A stretch of DNA of 64,000 nt from positions 1 to 64,000 of the forward strand of contig NZ_FOXX01000003.1 in NCBI RefSeq assembly GCF_900115845.1, given 5' to 3'. How positions within the stretch are numbered: position 1 is the first letter of the stretch; each line of letters begins with the position of its first letter. Shown one piece after another: positions 27,238 through 35,814 of the stretch. Below the pieces are notes generated by a model. It had not been told where the DNA came from. It ran no database searches and saw only the letters and a program-made list of their open reading frames with translations. The DNA is from Priestia endophytica DSM 13796 (lineage in GTDB: Bacteria; Bacillota; Bacilli; Bacillales; Bacillaceae_H). Made by a program: the position numbers and the translations under genes.

Positions 27238-28593
27238 TTATACTAGCAATTCAAACGGATTTTCTAGGACACGTTTAAGTTCCGTTAAAAATTCTGCTGC
27301 TGGAGCACCATCAATTACACGATGATCAAACGACATACTTAATGTCATCATCGGACGAATTTTAATATTATCGTTTACAACAACCGGTTTTTCTAGCATT
27401 CTCCCTACTCCTAAAATAGCTGTTTCTGGTTGATTAATAATTGGTGTAAATACATCTATTGCATACATACCAAGGTTACTAATTGTAAATGTGGAACCTT
27501 TTAATTGATCAGGTAATAATTTTTGTTCTCTTGCACGTTTCCCAATATCTTTTGCCTCCATCGTTAAGTCTGCTAGGCCCTTTTGGTTTACATCTTTAAG
27601 AACAGGTACCATCAATCCATCTGGAACAGCAACCGCCAAACCAATATGAACAGTGTCATTGTATATAATTTCATCATCTATAAAAGATGCATTAACTGCT
27701 GGAAAACGTGATAATACTAATCCTACTGCTTTGATGATTACTTCTGTATATGATAGACGCAGGCTTGTTTGCTTTTCAATAATAGGTAAAAGTTGAGTGC
27801 GTAATTCTTTTACCTTCGTCATATCAACCTCACTCGTTAACGTAACATGAGGCGCTGTAAAAGCACTCTGAGACATACGATCTGAAATGATTTTACGCAT
27901 GCCACCAATTTTTCTTCGTTTCTTAGAGGAATCTGATTCTTTTATACCTTTTTCTTGAATAGCTGTAGATATATCTTGTTTAACAATCTTTCCGTTCAGG
28001 CCACTTCCTGAAATTGTAGTTACATCTATGTTCTCTTGTTGAGCTATTTTATTAGCAAGTGGTGTGATTTTCGAATGCACTTGACCTTCCTCTACATACT
28101 GATTAACGTCTTTTACATGAACTCTTCCATTTGGACCACTTCCGGCTACGTTTGTTAAGTCCACTTGCTTTGTTTTTGCTATCCTTTTTGCTGCTGGAGT
28201 AGCACGTGGTTTTGTGCTAGAAATAACTGAGGTGGCTACTAATCGTTTTTCGTCCTTCTCAGTTTCCGTTTCTTCTTGAACTGATTGCTCACTTGATTCA
28301 TTTGATTCATTTGACTCACCCGACTCACCTGGCGATTCCTCAGGTACTTGTTCATCTGCTTGACCAATATAACCAATTACATGATTAACCGGAATTTGAT
28401 CGTCAGTATCAAAATACTTTTTCAATAAAACACCATCGTCATATGCTTCAACTTCAATGTTAATCTTATCTGTTAGGATTTCAAAAAGTGGTTCTCCTAT
28501 TTCAACCCTATCTCCTTCTTCTTTAAACCACTCAAGGAGGGTACCAGTCTCCATCGTACTACTTAATTTCGGCATAAAAATCTCTTTTGCCAT
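27238..28593 (-). CDS. Dihydrolipoamide acyltransferase (E2), acetoin-dehydrogenase type
   Basis: 451 residues. One lipoyl domain with the target lysine in EILTDKINIEVE (K43), an acidic Glu/Ser linker (SGESNESNESSEQSVQ), two peripheral-subunit-binding domains (RATPAAKRIAK...NGRVHVKD and ITPLANKIAQ...NGKIVKQD), and a catalytic domain ending with MSFDHRVIDGAPAAEFL, containing the acyltransferase His and Asp. Two E3/E1-binding domains are unusual for a Bacillus pyruvate dehydrogenase E2 but are seen in AcoC-like proteins. Start ATG 28593 with AAGGAGAG. Confidence 0.88.
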   Translation of the reverse strand: MAKEIFMPKLSSTMETGTLLEWFKEEGDRVEIGEPLFEILTDKINIEVEAYDDGVLLKKYFDTDDQIPVNHVIGYIGQADEQVPEESPGESGESNESNESSEQSVQEETETEKDEKRLVATSVISSTKPRATPAAKRIAKTKQVDLTNVAGSGPNGRVHVKDVNQYVEEGQVHSKITPLANKIAQQENIDVTTISGSGLNGKIVKQDISTAIQEKGIKESDSSKKRRKIGGMRKIISDRMSQSAFTAPHVTLTSEVDMTKVKELRTQLLPIIEKQTSLRLSYTEVIIKAVGLVLSRFPAVNASFIDDEIIYNDTVHIGLAVAVPDGLMVPVLKDVNQKGLADLTMEAKDIGKRAREQKLLPDQLKGSTFTISNLGMYAIDVFTPIINQPETAILGVGRMLEKPVVVNDNIKIRPMMTLSMSFDHRVIDGAPAAEFLTELKRVLENPFELLV

Positions 28594-28606
28594 ATTTTCA
28601 CTCTCC

Positions 28607-29605
28607 TTATTTAAAACGAACTGTTTCTTTGACTGCTTCAATAATATCTGGTACTTGAGGAACCACAGCCTTCTCTAATGTTGGATTATAAGGAATCGGC
28701 ACTGCTAATCCTCCTAATCGTTTGATTGGAGAATCTAAATAATCAAATGCTTCACTTTCAGCAATCATACTAGCAATCTCACCACCAAAGCCCCCACGTT
28801 TAACTGCCTCATGGACGACAATAAGACGGCCAGTCTTTTTTACAGATTCTATAATAGTTTCTTCATCTAAAGGGACAATTGTGCGAGGATCAATGATTTC
28901 TACTTCAATACCTTCTTTCTCCAATTCTGCTGCTGCTTCTAATGCTTTATGTACCATAATTGCTGTAGCTACAATCGTGACATCTTTTCCTTCACGTTTA
29001 ATATCTGCTTTTCCTAATGGAATAGAGTACTGTTCCTCCGGTACGTCGCACTGTGTCCGATATAATAATTTATGTTCATAAAAAATAACTGGATTGTCAT
29101 CATCCATTGCAGCCTTTAATAAACCTTTAGCATCGTAGGCAGTAGAGGGCTGAACAACTTTCAAACCAGGAATGTGAGCCATCCAAGCTTCTAAACTTTG
29201 CGAATGTTGTGCTGCTGCTCCGGTACCAGAACCAGCAGGTGTCCTTACAACCATCGGAACTTTTCCCTTTCCACCAAACATGTAACGTGTTTTAGCTGCC
29301 TGGTTTACTAGTTGATCCATTGCAATAGTGATAAAATCTGAAAATTGCAATTCTAAGATTGGTCTCATACCAGTAAGAGCAGCTCCAACCGCCCCACCTG
29401 CAATGGCTGCTTCTGAAATAGGGGTATTACGAACTCGTTCTGGTCCAAATTCCTCAATCATTCCGCGCGTCACACCAAATGCTCCGCCATATACCCCAAT
29501 ATCTTCTCCTAGTATAAATACATCTTCATTTTGGCGCATTTCTTGACTCATAGATTCCCTAACTGCTTCTAAATACGTAATTTCTCTTGTTTTAATTTCC
29601 GTCAT
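28607..29605 (-). CDS. Thiamine-dependent dehydrogenase E1 beta subunit (AcoB-like)
   Basis: 332 residues. [74 protein letters not shown] and [16 protein letters not shown] are hallmarks of E1beta of the pyruvate/acetoin/branched-chain complexes; the pattern is closest to acetoin dehydrogenase AcoB. Start ATG 29605 behind GGGAGGA. It forms the active site with the alpha subunit encoded 17 bp upstream. Confidence 0.88.
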   Translation of the reverse strand: MTEIKTREITYLEAVRESMSQEMRQNEDVFILGEDIGVYGGAFGVTRGMIEEFGPERVRNTPISEAAIAGGAVGAALTGMRPILELQFSDFITIAMDQLVNQAAKTRYMFGGKGKVPMVVRTPAGSGTGAAAQHSQSLEAWMAHIPGLKVVQPSTAYDAKGLLKAAMDDDNPVIFYEHKLLYRTQCDVPEEQYSIPLGKADIKREGKDVTIVATAIMVHKALEAAAELEKEGIEVEIIDPRTIVPLDEETIIESVKKTGRLIVVHEAVKRGGFGGEIASMIAESEAFDYLDSPIKRLGGLAVPIPYNPTLEKAVVPQVPDIIEAVKETVRFK

Positions 29606-29622
29606 ATTAATTCCTCCCAACT

Positions 29623-30606
29623 TTAAGCATAAACATCTTCTAAGAGACTCTCTAACGGTGGTTCTGGACTATTTTCAGCAAACTTCACAGCTTCTTCAAT
29701 TTCGTGCTTTGCTGTTTCTTGTAATTTATTTGCTTCATTTTCAGTCAATATTTTCTCTCCTATCAATAAATCCTTAAATCGTTTAATACCATCTTTCTTT
29801 CTCCACTCTTTTTCTTCTTCACGCGTACGATATTTTTTCGCATCACTTTTAGAATGACCTTTCCAACGATAGGTTTTCATTTCAATTAAAGCTGGTCCCT
29901 TACCATCACGCGCCTTCTCTACTGCACCGTGGACAGTATTCATGATTTCAATCATGTCATTTCCATCTACCACTTCTCCAGGAATTCCGTAAGCAATTGC
30001 ACGATCTGCGATATTTTCAATTTTTGTCATTTCCTTTACAGGACCGGACATTCCATATTGATTGTTCTCACAGATGAACACCACTGGTAACTCCCAAATA
30101 GCTGCTAAGTTTAATGCTTCATGGAAACTCCCTTCATTAGAAGCACCATCCCCGAAAAAGCATAAGACTACATAACCTTGATTTTTCATTTTAGATGTTA
30201 ATGCAGCACCTACAGCAAGTGGAATCCCTCCACCTACAATTCCATTTGCCCCCAGATTCCCTTTTTCGACATCTGCAATGTGCATTGAACCGCCTTTTCC
30301 CTTACAATAGCCTGTTACCCTACCAAACAATTCAGCCATCATTTTATTAACATCACCTTCTTTTGCAATGCAGTGTCCATGACCTCGGTGAGTACTGATA
30401 ATTTTATCCTTGCTTTGAAGCGCTGCAATTGATCCAGACGCTGATGCCTCCTGTCCTACACAAAGGTGAGTAGTACCATGAATCATTCCCTTTGCAAAAA
30501 ATTGATCGACTTTTTCATCAAAGTATCGAATGAGCCACATTTCTTTATAAAGATTTTTAAGTTTCTTCTCTGTTATATGAGAAGGCAATTTTAATGTGCT
30601 GAGCAT
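29623..30606 (-). CDS. Thiamine-dependent dehydrogenase E1 alpha subunit (AcoA-like)
   Basis: 327 residues. [60 protein letters not shown] and the thiamine diphosphate motif [20 protein letters not shown] are complete. The GTTHL-x-x-G-Q-E-A block and overall length match acetoin dehydrogenase alpha (AcoA) better than PdhA. First gene of the leftward operon, AGGAGG site. Acetoin-type E1 cleaves a CH3-CO-CHOH-R bond oxidatively; 1-deoxyketoses have that group. Substrate not proven. Confidence 0.88.
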   Translation of the reverse strand: MLSTLKLPSHITEKKLKNLYKEMWLIRYFDEKVDQFFAKGMIHGTTHLCVGQEASASGSIAALQSKDKIISTHRGHGHCIAKEGDVNKMMAELFGRVTGYCKGKGGSMHIADVEKGNLGANGIVGGGIPLAVGAALTSKMKNQGYVVLCFFGDGASNEGSFHEALNLAAIWELPVVFICENNQYGMSGPVKEMTKIENIADRAIAYGIPGEVVDGNDMIEIMNTVHGAVEKARDGKGPALIEMKTYRWKGHSKSDAKKYRTREEEKEWRKKDGIKRFKDLLIGEKILTENEANKLQETAKHEIEEAVKFAENSPEPPLESLLEDVYA

Positions 30607-30644
30607 GATTTTTCCTCCTTATTTACATTTGTTCAATTAAGTTA

Positions 30645-30654
30645 CCTTTGTTAA
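30645..30654. promoter_or_regulatory. Putative SorC half-site upstream of the dehydrogenase operon
   Basis: CCTTTGTTAA followed by CATC, 39 bp upstream of the E1 alpha start and identical to 30839-30848. A related ACATTTGTTCAA lies at 30625-30636. Confidence 0.4.
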
Positions 30655-30785
30655 CATCATATTTATTTTCAGACAATTCGTCAAGTACAAAAACTTCTTT
30701 TCAATATATCAATTGAATAAACAATAAAAATTACATTTAAATCAAGGTTACATAAATAGTTTTTTGACTATTCAGATTAATTTTA

Positions 30786-30815
30786 TTGACAACCTAACAG
30801 AAGGGAAATTATACT
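30786..30815 (+). promoter_or_regulatory. Sigma-A promoter of the second PTS operon
   Basis: TTGACA at 30786-30791, 18-nt spacer, TATACT at 30810-30815. The predicted start lies inside the inverted repeat at 30814-30849. Confidence 0.7.
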
Positions 30816-30849
30816 TAACAAAAGTAATATTAATGAACCTTTGTTAAGG
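30814..30849. promoter_or_regulatory. Inverted-repeat operator overlapping the second PTS promoter
   Basis: CTTAACAAAAG at 30814-30824 and its inverse CCTTTGTTAAG at 30839-30849, 14 bp apart. It begins in the -10 element and ends in the ribosome binding region, so a bound regulator would block transcription. The half-site recurs at 6286, 21064 and 30645. Most likely the target of the SorC regulators. Confidence 0.55.
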
Positions 30850-30858
30850 AGTGTGAGT

Positions 30859-31242
30859 ATGTGGGGGATATTCATTGTAATCTTTATAACTCTTTGGCTA
30901 TTACAATCTTTTATGACAAGGAAGCAATTAAAGCACTACCATCAAACCATAAAGGAAATGAGCAATCGATTTTCTGGTTATCTAGGAGTAGGAGTTGATA
31001 AAAAAAGACTAGGGATTGGAACTGTTTTAATAGTGGTAACCAATTCAGAAGGGATTATTGTTGATTGTAGAATGATGTCGGGAGTTACAGTCTTTGCAAG
31101 ATTCAAAAAATGTAAGCGTTTTAAAGATCTTGATATTTTAGATATAAATATTTTAGATTACGAAGCTAAGTACCAATCCTCTTTAAAAATGGCAATTGAA
31201 AAAATATATCAACAAATGAAAGAAACAGTTCCTATGTTATGA
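30859..31242 (+). CDS. gutM: GutM-family protein (copy 2)
   Basis: 127 residues from the ATG at 30859 (AAGGAG upstream; a TTG at 30841 lies in the operator). N-terminal membrane helix IFIVIFITLWLLQSF, then GTVLIVVTNSEGIIVDCRMM, the GutM core. Paralogue of the 7840 gene. First gene of the second PTS operon and divergent from the dehydrogenase operon. Confidence 0.75.
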   Translation: MWGIFIVIFITLWLLQSFMTRKQLKHYHQTIKEMSNRFSGYLGVGVDKKRLGIGTVLIVVTNSEGIIVDCRMMSGVTVFARFKKCKRFKDLDILDINILDYEAKYQSSLKMAIEKIYQQMKETVPML

Positions 31243-31255
31243 AAAGGGAGGGAAA

Positions 31256-31795
31256 ATGATGGAGTGGTTTGTAAAATTGGCAGAAGGGTTTATAGGTATG
31301 TTTGAAAAAGGGGGAGAAACATTTGTTGGAATGTTAACAGGAATTGTTCCCACCCTCCTATGTTTAATTACGGCTGTTAATGCCCTTATTAAGTTGGTTG
31401 GTGAAAATAGAATTCAGAGGTTTGCACTAAAATGCACTAAAAATATTATTTTAAGATACACTTTGTTTCCCCTATTAGCTGTTTTTTTCTTAACAAACCC
31501 AATGGCCTACACGTTCGGAAAGTTTCTACCTGAAAAACAAAAACCTGCATTTTATGATTCAGCTGTTTCTCTAGTCCATCCAATAACTGGACTATTTCCA
31601 CATGCAAATGCAGCTGAATTATTTGTTTATACTGGTATATCAGCAGGGATTATTCAATTAAATCTATCCTTGGGTCCATTAGCGATTCGTTTCTTTATTG
31701 TTGGGATGATCGTAATTTTAATTAGAGGGATTATAACAGAAAAGATTACGATAAAAATGATGAAAAACAAGGAACTAAAAACGGCGTCTAACTAA
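31256..31795 (+). CDS. srlA: Glucitol-family PTS EIIC component (SrlA-like, copy 2)
   Basis: 179 residues. AEGFIGMFEKGGETFVGMLT, FLTNPMAYTFGKFLPEKQKP and FPHANAAELFVYTGISAG are the SrlA signatures. It is close to copy 1 but with clear differences in the loops, as expected for a changed substrate. GGGAGG site, 13 bp after GutM. Confidence 0.85.
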   Translation: MMEWFVKLAEGFIGMFEKGGETFVGMLTGIVPTLLCLITAVNALIKLVGENRIQRFALKCTKNIILRYTLFPLLAVFFLTNPMAYTFGKFLPEKQKPAFYDSAVSLVHPITGLFPHANAAELFVYTGISAGIIQLNLSLGPLAIRFFIVGMIVILIRGIITEKITIKMMKNKELKTASN

Positions 31796-31822
31796 TCAAA
31801 TTTAAAGAAAGGAGGAAAATTT

Positions 31823-32866
31823 ATGAGTCAAAGTCAGGCTGTTCTAACTTCATTTAAGAAAGTTAAAATATCCAAAGGAAATGGTGGATGGGGAGGCCCG
31901 TTATTTATTAAACCGAATGAAGTACGAAAATATATTGTATCAGTCACTGGCGGTGGGATACACCCCACCGCCCAACGAATTGCCGATTTAACAGGTGGCA
32001 TAGCTATAGATGGGTTCAAAACATCTATTGAGAGTAACCAAATGGCTTGTGTCATTATAGATTGTGGAGGAACTGCTCGCTGTGGTGTCTATCCCAAAAT
32101 GGGAGTAATGACAATTAATTTAATGCCCACGTCTCCGTCAGGACCCTTAATGAATTTTATTAAAGAACATAACTTTGTATCAGGTGTTAAGGAAGATAAT
32201 ATTGAATTCCTCTCAGGAGAATCTAAAGATACTGTCCCGATTCAAGTAGAACAACAGACAGCTACTCAAACACCTCAACTACTAAAAGAAGAAGCTAAGA
32301 AAAAAGCTGCTCAGTACACCTCAAAAGAGACAGGTAAGACATCACTTATTGAAAGACTTGGGAGAAGTATGGGTGGAATAGTCGGCATATTCTATCAAGC
32401 TGCACGTGAGACTGTTGAACAGGTTATTAAAAATATATTGCCTTTTATGGCCCTAGTTAGTACCATTATTGGCATTATTTTATATACAGGAATTGGAGAT
32501 TTAATCGCTAAATTTGTATCTCCACTGGCTGGAAATATTTTAGGACTTCTACTTCTATCAGTTATTTGTGCAGTGCCCCTCTTATCGCCACTACTAGGTC
32601 CTGGAGCTGTTATTGCTCAGGTTGTAGGCGTATTAATTGGCGTGGAGATTGGTAGAGGAAATATTCCACCAAACTTAGCTTTACCAGCTTTATTTGCAAT
32701 CAATCCTCAAGCTGGATGTGATTTTGTTCCAGTAGGACTAACCCTTGGTGAAGCTGATTCTGAGACAGTTGAAGTAGGTGTACCAGCTGTACTAATGTCA
32801 AGATTAATTACAGGTCCACTATCTGTAGCTATTGCTTATGTATTTAGTTTTGGTTTATACGAATAA
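31823..32866 (+). CDS. srlE: Glucitol-family PTS EIIB/EIIC2 component (SrlE-like, copy 2)
   Basis: 347 residues. EIIB with GNGGWGGPL and the phospho-cysteine segment [15 protein letters not shown], a Gln/Thr/Lys-rich linker near residues 140-175, then the membrane domain ([60 protein letters not shown]). AAAGGAGG site. Parallel in every part to the copy at 8829. Confidence 0.85.
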   Translation: MSQSQAVLTSFKKVKISKGNGGWGGPLFIKPNEVRKYIVSVTGGGIHPTAQRIADLTGGIAIDGFKTSIESNQMACVIIDCGGTARCGVYPKMGVMTINLMPTSPSGPLMNFIKEHNFVSGVKEDNIEFLSGESKDTVPIQVEQQTATQTPQLLKEEAKKKAAQYTSKETGKTSLIERLGRSMGGIVGIFYQAARETVEQVIKNILPFMALVSTIIGIILYTGIGDLIAKFVSPLAGNILGLLLLSVICAVPLLSPLLGPGAVIAQVVGVLIGVEIGRGNIPPNLALPALFAINPQAGCDFVPVGLTLGEADSETVEVGVPAVLMSRLITGPLSVAIAYVFSFGLYE

Positions 32867-32889
32867 CAAATAACTGGAGGATGATCATT

Positions 32890-33258
32890 ATGAAGACAAT
32901 TTATCAATCTATTGTTACCGAAGTAGGTTCACAAGTAGAACTATTCTTACAGGAAAAAATGATTATTTTATTTAATGATTCTGCCCCAGATGATTTACGA
33001 GATATTTCTGTTGTGCATAAGCGTTGTTCATTAGAAGAAGATATTAAAATAGGTGATGAATTAGTAATAGACAACCAATCTTTTAAAGTCACCTTTGTTG
33101 GAAACAAAGTGAATGAAACAATGAGAGATTTAGGACATTCAACTATCACTTTTGATGGTTCCTCGAAATCCGAAATGCCTGGAATGATTTGTGTAGAAGA
33201 AAAAGAGATTCCAACCATTACATCCTCATCCCAACTTATGTTTAGACAGTTATCTTAG
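32890..33258 (+). CDS. srlB: Glucitol-family PTS EIIA component (SrlB-like, copy 2)
   Basis: About 122 residues from the ATG at 32890 (the upstream ATG at 32881 lies next to the GGAGG). DLRDISVVHKRCSLEE holds the candidate phospho-histidine, and FKVTFVGNKVNETMRDLGHS is the conserved SrlB block. Completes the second EII; followed by the broken HPr gene. Confidence 0.82.
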   Translation: MKTIYQSIVTEVGSQVELFLQEKMIILFNDSAPDDLRDISVVHKRCSLEEDIKIGDELVIDNQSFKVTFVGNKVNETMRDLGHSTITFDGSSKSEMPGMICVEEKEIPTITSSSQLMFRQLS

Positions 33259-33421
33259 AAAGCCAATTATGTGTTGATATTAGACTATGAACAATGAGGA
33301 TTCGAAAATTGATTATAGACTGCAAAGGTAGACGAGAATTATTAAGTTGCAATCACCTCTTTATTTAAGTAACCAAGAGCTAACTAATAAAGTACTTTAA
33401 AAGGAAGCTGGAGGACTTTTC

Positions 33422-33685
33422 ATGAATTCTGTTGAAATAAGAATTATGAATACAAGTGGATTACACGCAAGACATGCAACGCAATTTATAAAAGTACTTG
33501 ATAAATTCCACTCTGAGATTTCAGTCATAAAAGGTGATTGAAAAGTTAGTGGTAAAAGCATTATGGGGCTTATGAGTCTGGCTATTCCAAAGGGAATGAC
33601 AATTAAAATAGAAGCAGAGGGACCTGATGAACAACAGGCCATAGACGCCTTGGTTAACTTTATTGAACATAAACTAAACAATTAG
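33422..33685 (+). pseudogene. HPr-family gene with an in-frame TGA
   Basis: 88 codons from an ATG with GGAGG; the product would be an HPr with TSGLHARHATQFIKVL (active-site His present, the usual following Pro replaced by His) and [16 protein letters not shown] (regulatory Ser). Codon 40 is TGA (33539-33541) where a Gly or similar codon is expected in the loop before the serine. All the rest is open to the TAG at 33683, so decay is recent or the stop is tolerated. Confidence 0.8.
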
Positions 33686-33714
33686 ATAACAACTATGTTA
33701 AGGAGAGGAACAAC

Positions 33715-34053
33715 ATGAAAAGTTCTAAAATGGAAGCTAATTTATACTGTATTACTTGTAATGAAGAAACCCCTCACTTAATTACTTACATTAATCATAA
33801 AATTGAAAGTGTTCAATGTGAAGATTGTAAACGTGGAATGAAAATACGAAGAGATATTATGAAAGAATTTTATAAGGAAGTTTATAATCGTATCTCAACG
33901 AAACCATCAAGAATTACAAAAGAATATAAAGAAGATCTAAGTGGATTTTTATATAAGGTTCCAATTCGTATGATTAGCAAACCTTATCGAATTATGAATG
34001 ATTTAAACGAGTCACGTAAAGTTATTAGACGATTTAAAAGGGAAGAAAGATAA
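33715..34053 (+). CDS. Bh-type CxxC zinc-ribbon protein (copy 2)
   Basis: 112 residues. CITC and CEDC pairs in the first 40 residues, then ISTKPSRITKEYKEDLSGFL and KPYRIMNDLNESRKVIRRFK. Clear paralogue of the 5309 gene (roughly two thirds identical by eye). AGGAGAGG site. It ends the catabolic island on the right. Function unknown. Confidence 0.75.
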   Translation: MKSSKMEANLYCITCNEETPHLITYINHKIESVQCEDCKRGMKIRRDIMKEFYKEVYNRISTKPSRITKEYKEDLSGFLYKVPIRMISKPYRIMNDLNESRKVIRRFKREER

Positions 34054-34085
34054 ATAAGGTGAAAACAAAAGAACCTGAACTCTTA

Positions 34086-34138
34086 ACAAGCAATCCCTTT
34101 TGCCAATTCTTTGTCAAAAGGGATTGCTTGTGTTTTTT
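34086..34138 (+). terminator. Strong intrinsic terminator after Bh copy 2
   Basis: 17-bp perfect stem ACAAGCAATCCCTTTTG (34086-34102) with 34115-34131, followed by GTTTTTT. Confidence 0.85.
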
Positions 34139-34339
34139 ATCTCTATTTGTAAGTTCTCTTTACTAATACTTTAAGTGTAAAACTATGATATATAGTTTTT
34201 ATAAACACTACCTCTAACAAATTTTATATAAACTTAGTTTATATAAAATTTATTCTAGGAAGTAAAAAAAGCGCAAACCCGTTCTGAACTGCACCCCGAT
34301 TGTTAGACACAATCTAACAATCGGAGGTGCAGTTTTTTT

Positions 34340-34849
34340 ATGTCAAAACACACACTTAAAACAAAATTAACAGCTATAGATTTTTATATTCATAAACAGT
34401 ATTCCTATAAAGAAGCAGCTGAGCTAGTTGGGGCGAATAGATCAGATGTGATTCAATGGGTAGCTTTATTTAGAAAACATGGAGAAGCAGGCTTAGAGTC
34501 AACATATACAAAGTACTCTGTCGAGTTTAAAATGGAGGTATTAATCTATATTGAAAAAACGGGGGCGTCTATTCGTGAAGCCTCTTCTGTATTTAATATT
34601 CCTTCCTACTCAACCGTTGTAAAATGGAGAAGGAATTTCCAAGAACAGGGCCTGGATGGTTTGTATCCTAAAAGCAGGAGGACTCCAGAAGTGAAAAAGA
34701 ATTTAAATCAGAAGAAGGATGCCAGGAAAACAAATGAAGAGTTAGTAAAAGAAATCGAACGTTTGCGAATGGAAAATGTTTATCTAAAAAAGTTAAACGC
34801 CTTAGTTCAGACATCAAGGGAATCAAAGAACGAGAAAAAGCTCAAGTAA
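34340..34849 (+). CDS. IS3-family transposase OrfA (DNA-binding)
   Basis: 169 residues: two helix-turn-helix units (DFYIHKQYSYKEAAELVGAN and YIEKTGASIREASSVFNIPS), then a leucine-zipper-like helix (EELVKEIERLRMENVYLKKL). The two-HTH length is typical of the IS150 subgroup. It ends beyond an AAAAAG slippery run at about 34829, where a -1 shift joins the OrfB frame. Confidence 0.9.
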   Translation: MSKHTLKTKLTAIDFYIHKQYSYKEAAELVGANRSDVIQWVALFRKHGEAGLESTYTKYSVEFKMEVLIYIEKTGASIREASSVFNIPSYSTVVKWRRNFQEQGLDGLYPKSRRTPEVKKNLNQKKDARKTNEELVKEIERLRMENVYLKKLNALVQTSRESKNEKKLK

Positions 34850-35688
34850 TCGTTGAATTAAAGCATAAGTATAAGGTCGCCGATCTTATCAAGGTAGCTG
34901 GAATCGCCCGTAGTACGTACTATTATTGGATGAAAACCTTTAAACGTCCCGATAAATATAAAGAAATAAAACAAATGATTAAGCGTATCTTTCATGAACA
35001 CAAAGGTAGATATGGTTATCGTCGTGTTACAATCGAGTTACGCCGTCTAGGCTACCTGATTAACCACAAGACCGTCTATCGGTTAATGCAGGAATTAGGT
35101 TTAAAATGCCTTGTAAGACTTAAAAAGTATCGTTCTTATCGTGGAAAAGCAGGGAGAATCGCTCCAAATATTCTTAAACGTGATTTTAAAGCTACTAAAC
35201 CAAATGAAAAGTGGGTAACGGATGTCACAGAGTTTCATTTATGTGGAGAAAAGCTTTATTTATCCCCAATTCTGGACCTGTTTAATGGAGAAATCATCTC
35301 CTATCATATTGATAAACGACCTGCTTTCTCACTCGTGACAACGATGTTAAATGAAGCATTTGAACACTTGAATGAAGGAGATCACCCTATTCTACATTCC
35401 GATCAAGGTTGGCATTATCAAATGACACGATATCAGCATTTATTGAAGGAGCATAACATTACCCAAAGTATGTCCCGTAAGGGTAATTGTTTAGATAACG
35501 CGGTGATAGAAAATTTCTTCGGTTTATTAAAATCAGAGTTATTTTATCTTCAAGAGTTTAATAGTATAGAGCACTTTAAACAAGAGTTAGAGTCTTATAT
35601 TTTCTATTACAATCACAAAAGAATTAAAACCAAATTAAAAGGATTGACTCCTGTAGAATACAGAAATCAATCCTCATTAACTGCTTAA
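34831..35688 (+). CDS. IS3-family transposase OrfB (DDE catalytic part)
   Basis: The frame opens before its first ATG at 34930 and overlaps orfA, so the protein is probably made as an OrfAB fusion by -1 frameshifting. DDE residues: Asp in KWVTDVTEFHL, Asp in LHSDQGWHYQ, Glu in DNAVIENFFGLLKSE. The frame is intact, so the element may be active. Confidence 0.88.
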   Translation, partial: REKAQVIVELKHKYKVADLIKVAGIARSTYYYWMKTFKRPDKYKEIKQMIKRIFHEHKGRYGYRRVTIELRRLGYLINHKTVYRLMQELGLKCLVRLKKYRSYRGKAGRIAPNILKRDFKATKPNEKWVTDVTEFHLCGEKLYLSPILDLFNGEIISYHIDKRPAFSLVTTMLNEAFEHLNEGDHPILHSDQGWHYQMTRYQHLLKEHNITQSMSRKGNCLDNAVIENFFGLLKSELFYLQEFNSIEHFKQELESYIFYYNHKRIKTKLKGLTPVEYRNQSSLTA

Positions 35689-35814
35689 ATAAATGTCTAA
35701 CTTTTTGGGTTCACTTCACAATCAGTAGTTTTTTCTATTTTTACGCTGTATAAGATACTTATTTTTAGTTCGCATAATGTTGATTCTAGGTAGTAAAAGG
35801 GCATACGAACTTTA

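Larger units (their letters stand above)
34285..35718 (+). mobile_element. IS3-family insertion sequence (IS150 type), 1434 bp
   Basis: Ends form imperfect inverted repeats of about 25 bp: left TGAACTGCACCCCGATTG continuing GTTAGACA, right (inverted) TGAAGTGAACCC continuing to GTTAGACA. Inside are orfA and orfB. No direct target repeat is visible: the left flank ends GTTC, the right flank starts CAATC. The left flank is half of a terminator (AAAAAAGCGCAAACCCGTT) whose other half is missing on the right, so DNA was lost next to the element. Confidence 0.85.

Noticed and set aside
25828-30606. Dehydrogenase operon as the housekeeping pyruvate dehydrogenase
   Set aside because: The E1 subunits are closer in motif and length to AcoA/AcoB, the E2 has two subunit-binding domains, and the operon lies between polyol genes; still, substrate is unproven and pyruvate cannot be excluded.
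33539-33541. TGA in the HPr-like gene as a selenocysteine codon
   Set aside because: HPr has no cysteine or selenocysteine at this place and no stem-loop of the SECIS type follows; a nonsense mutation is simpler.
34800-34935. Gap between orfA and orfB of the IS as a damaging frameshift
   Set aside because: The OrfB frame is open upstream of its ATG and overlaps orfA at an AAAAAG run, the normal programmed -1 frameshift of IS3 elements.
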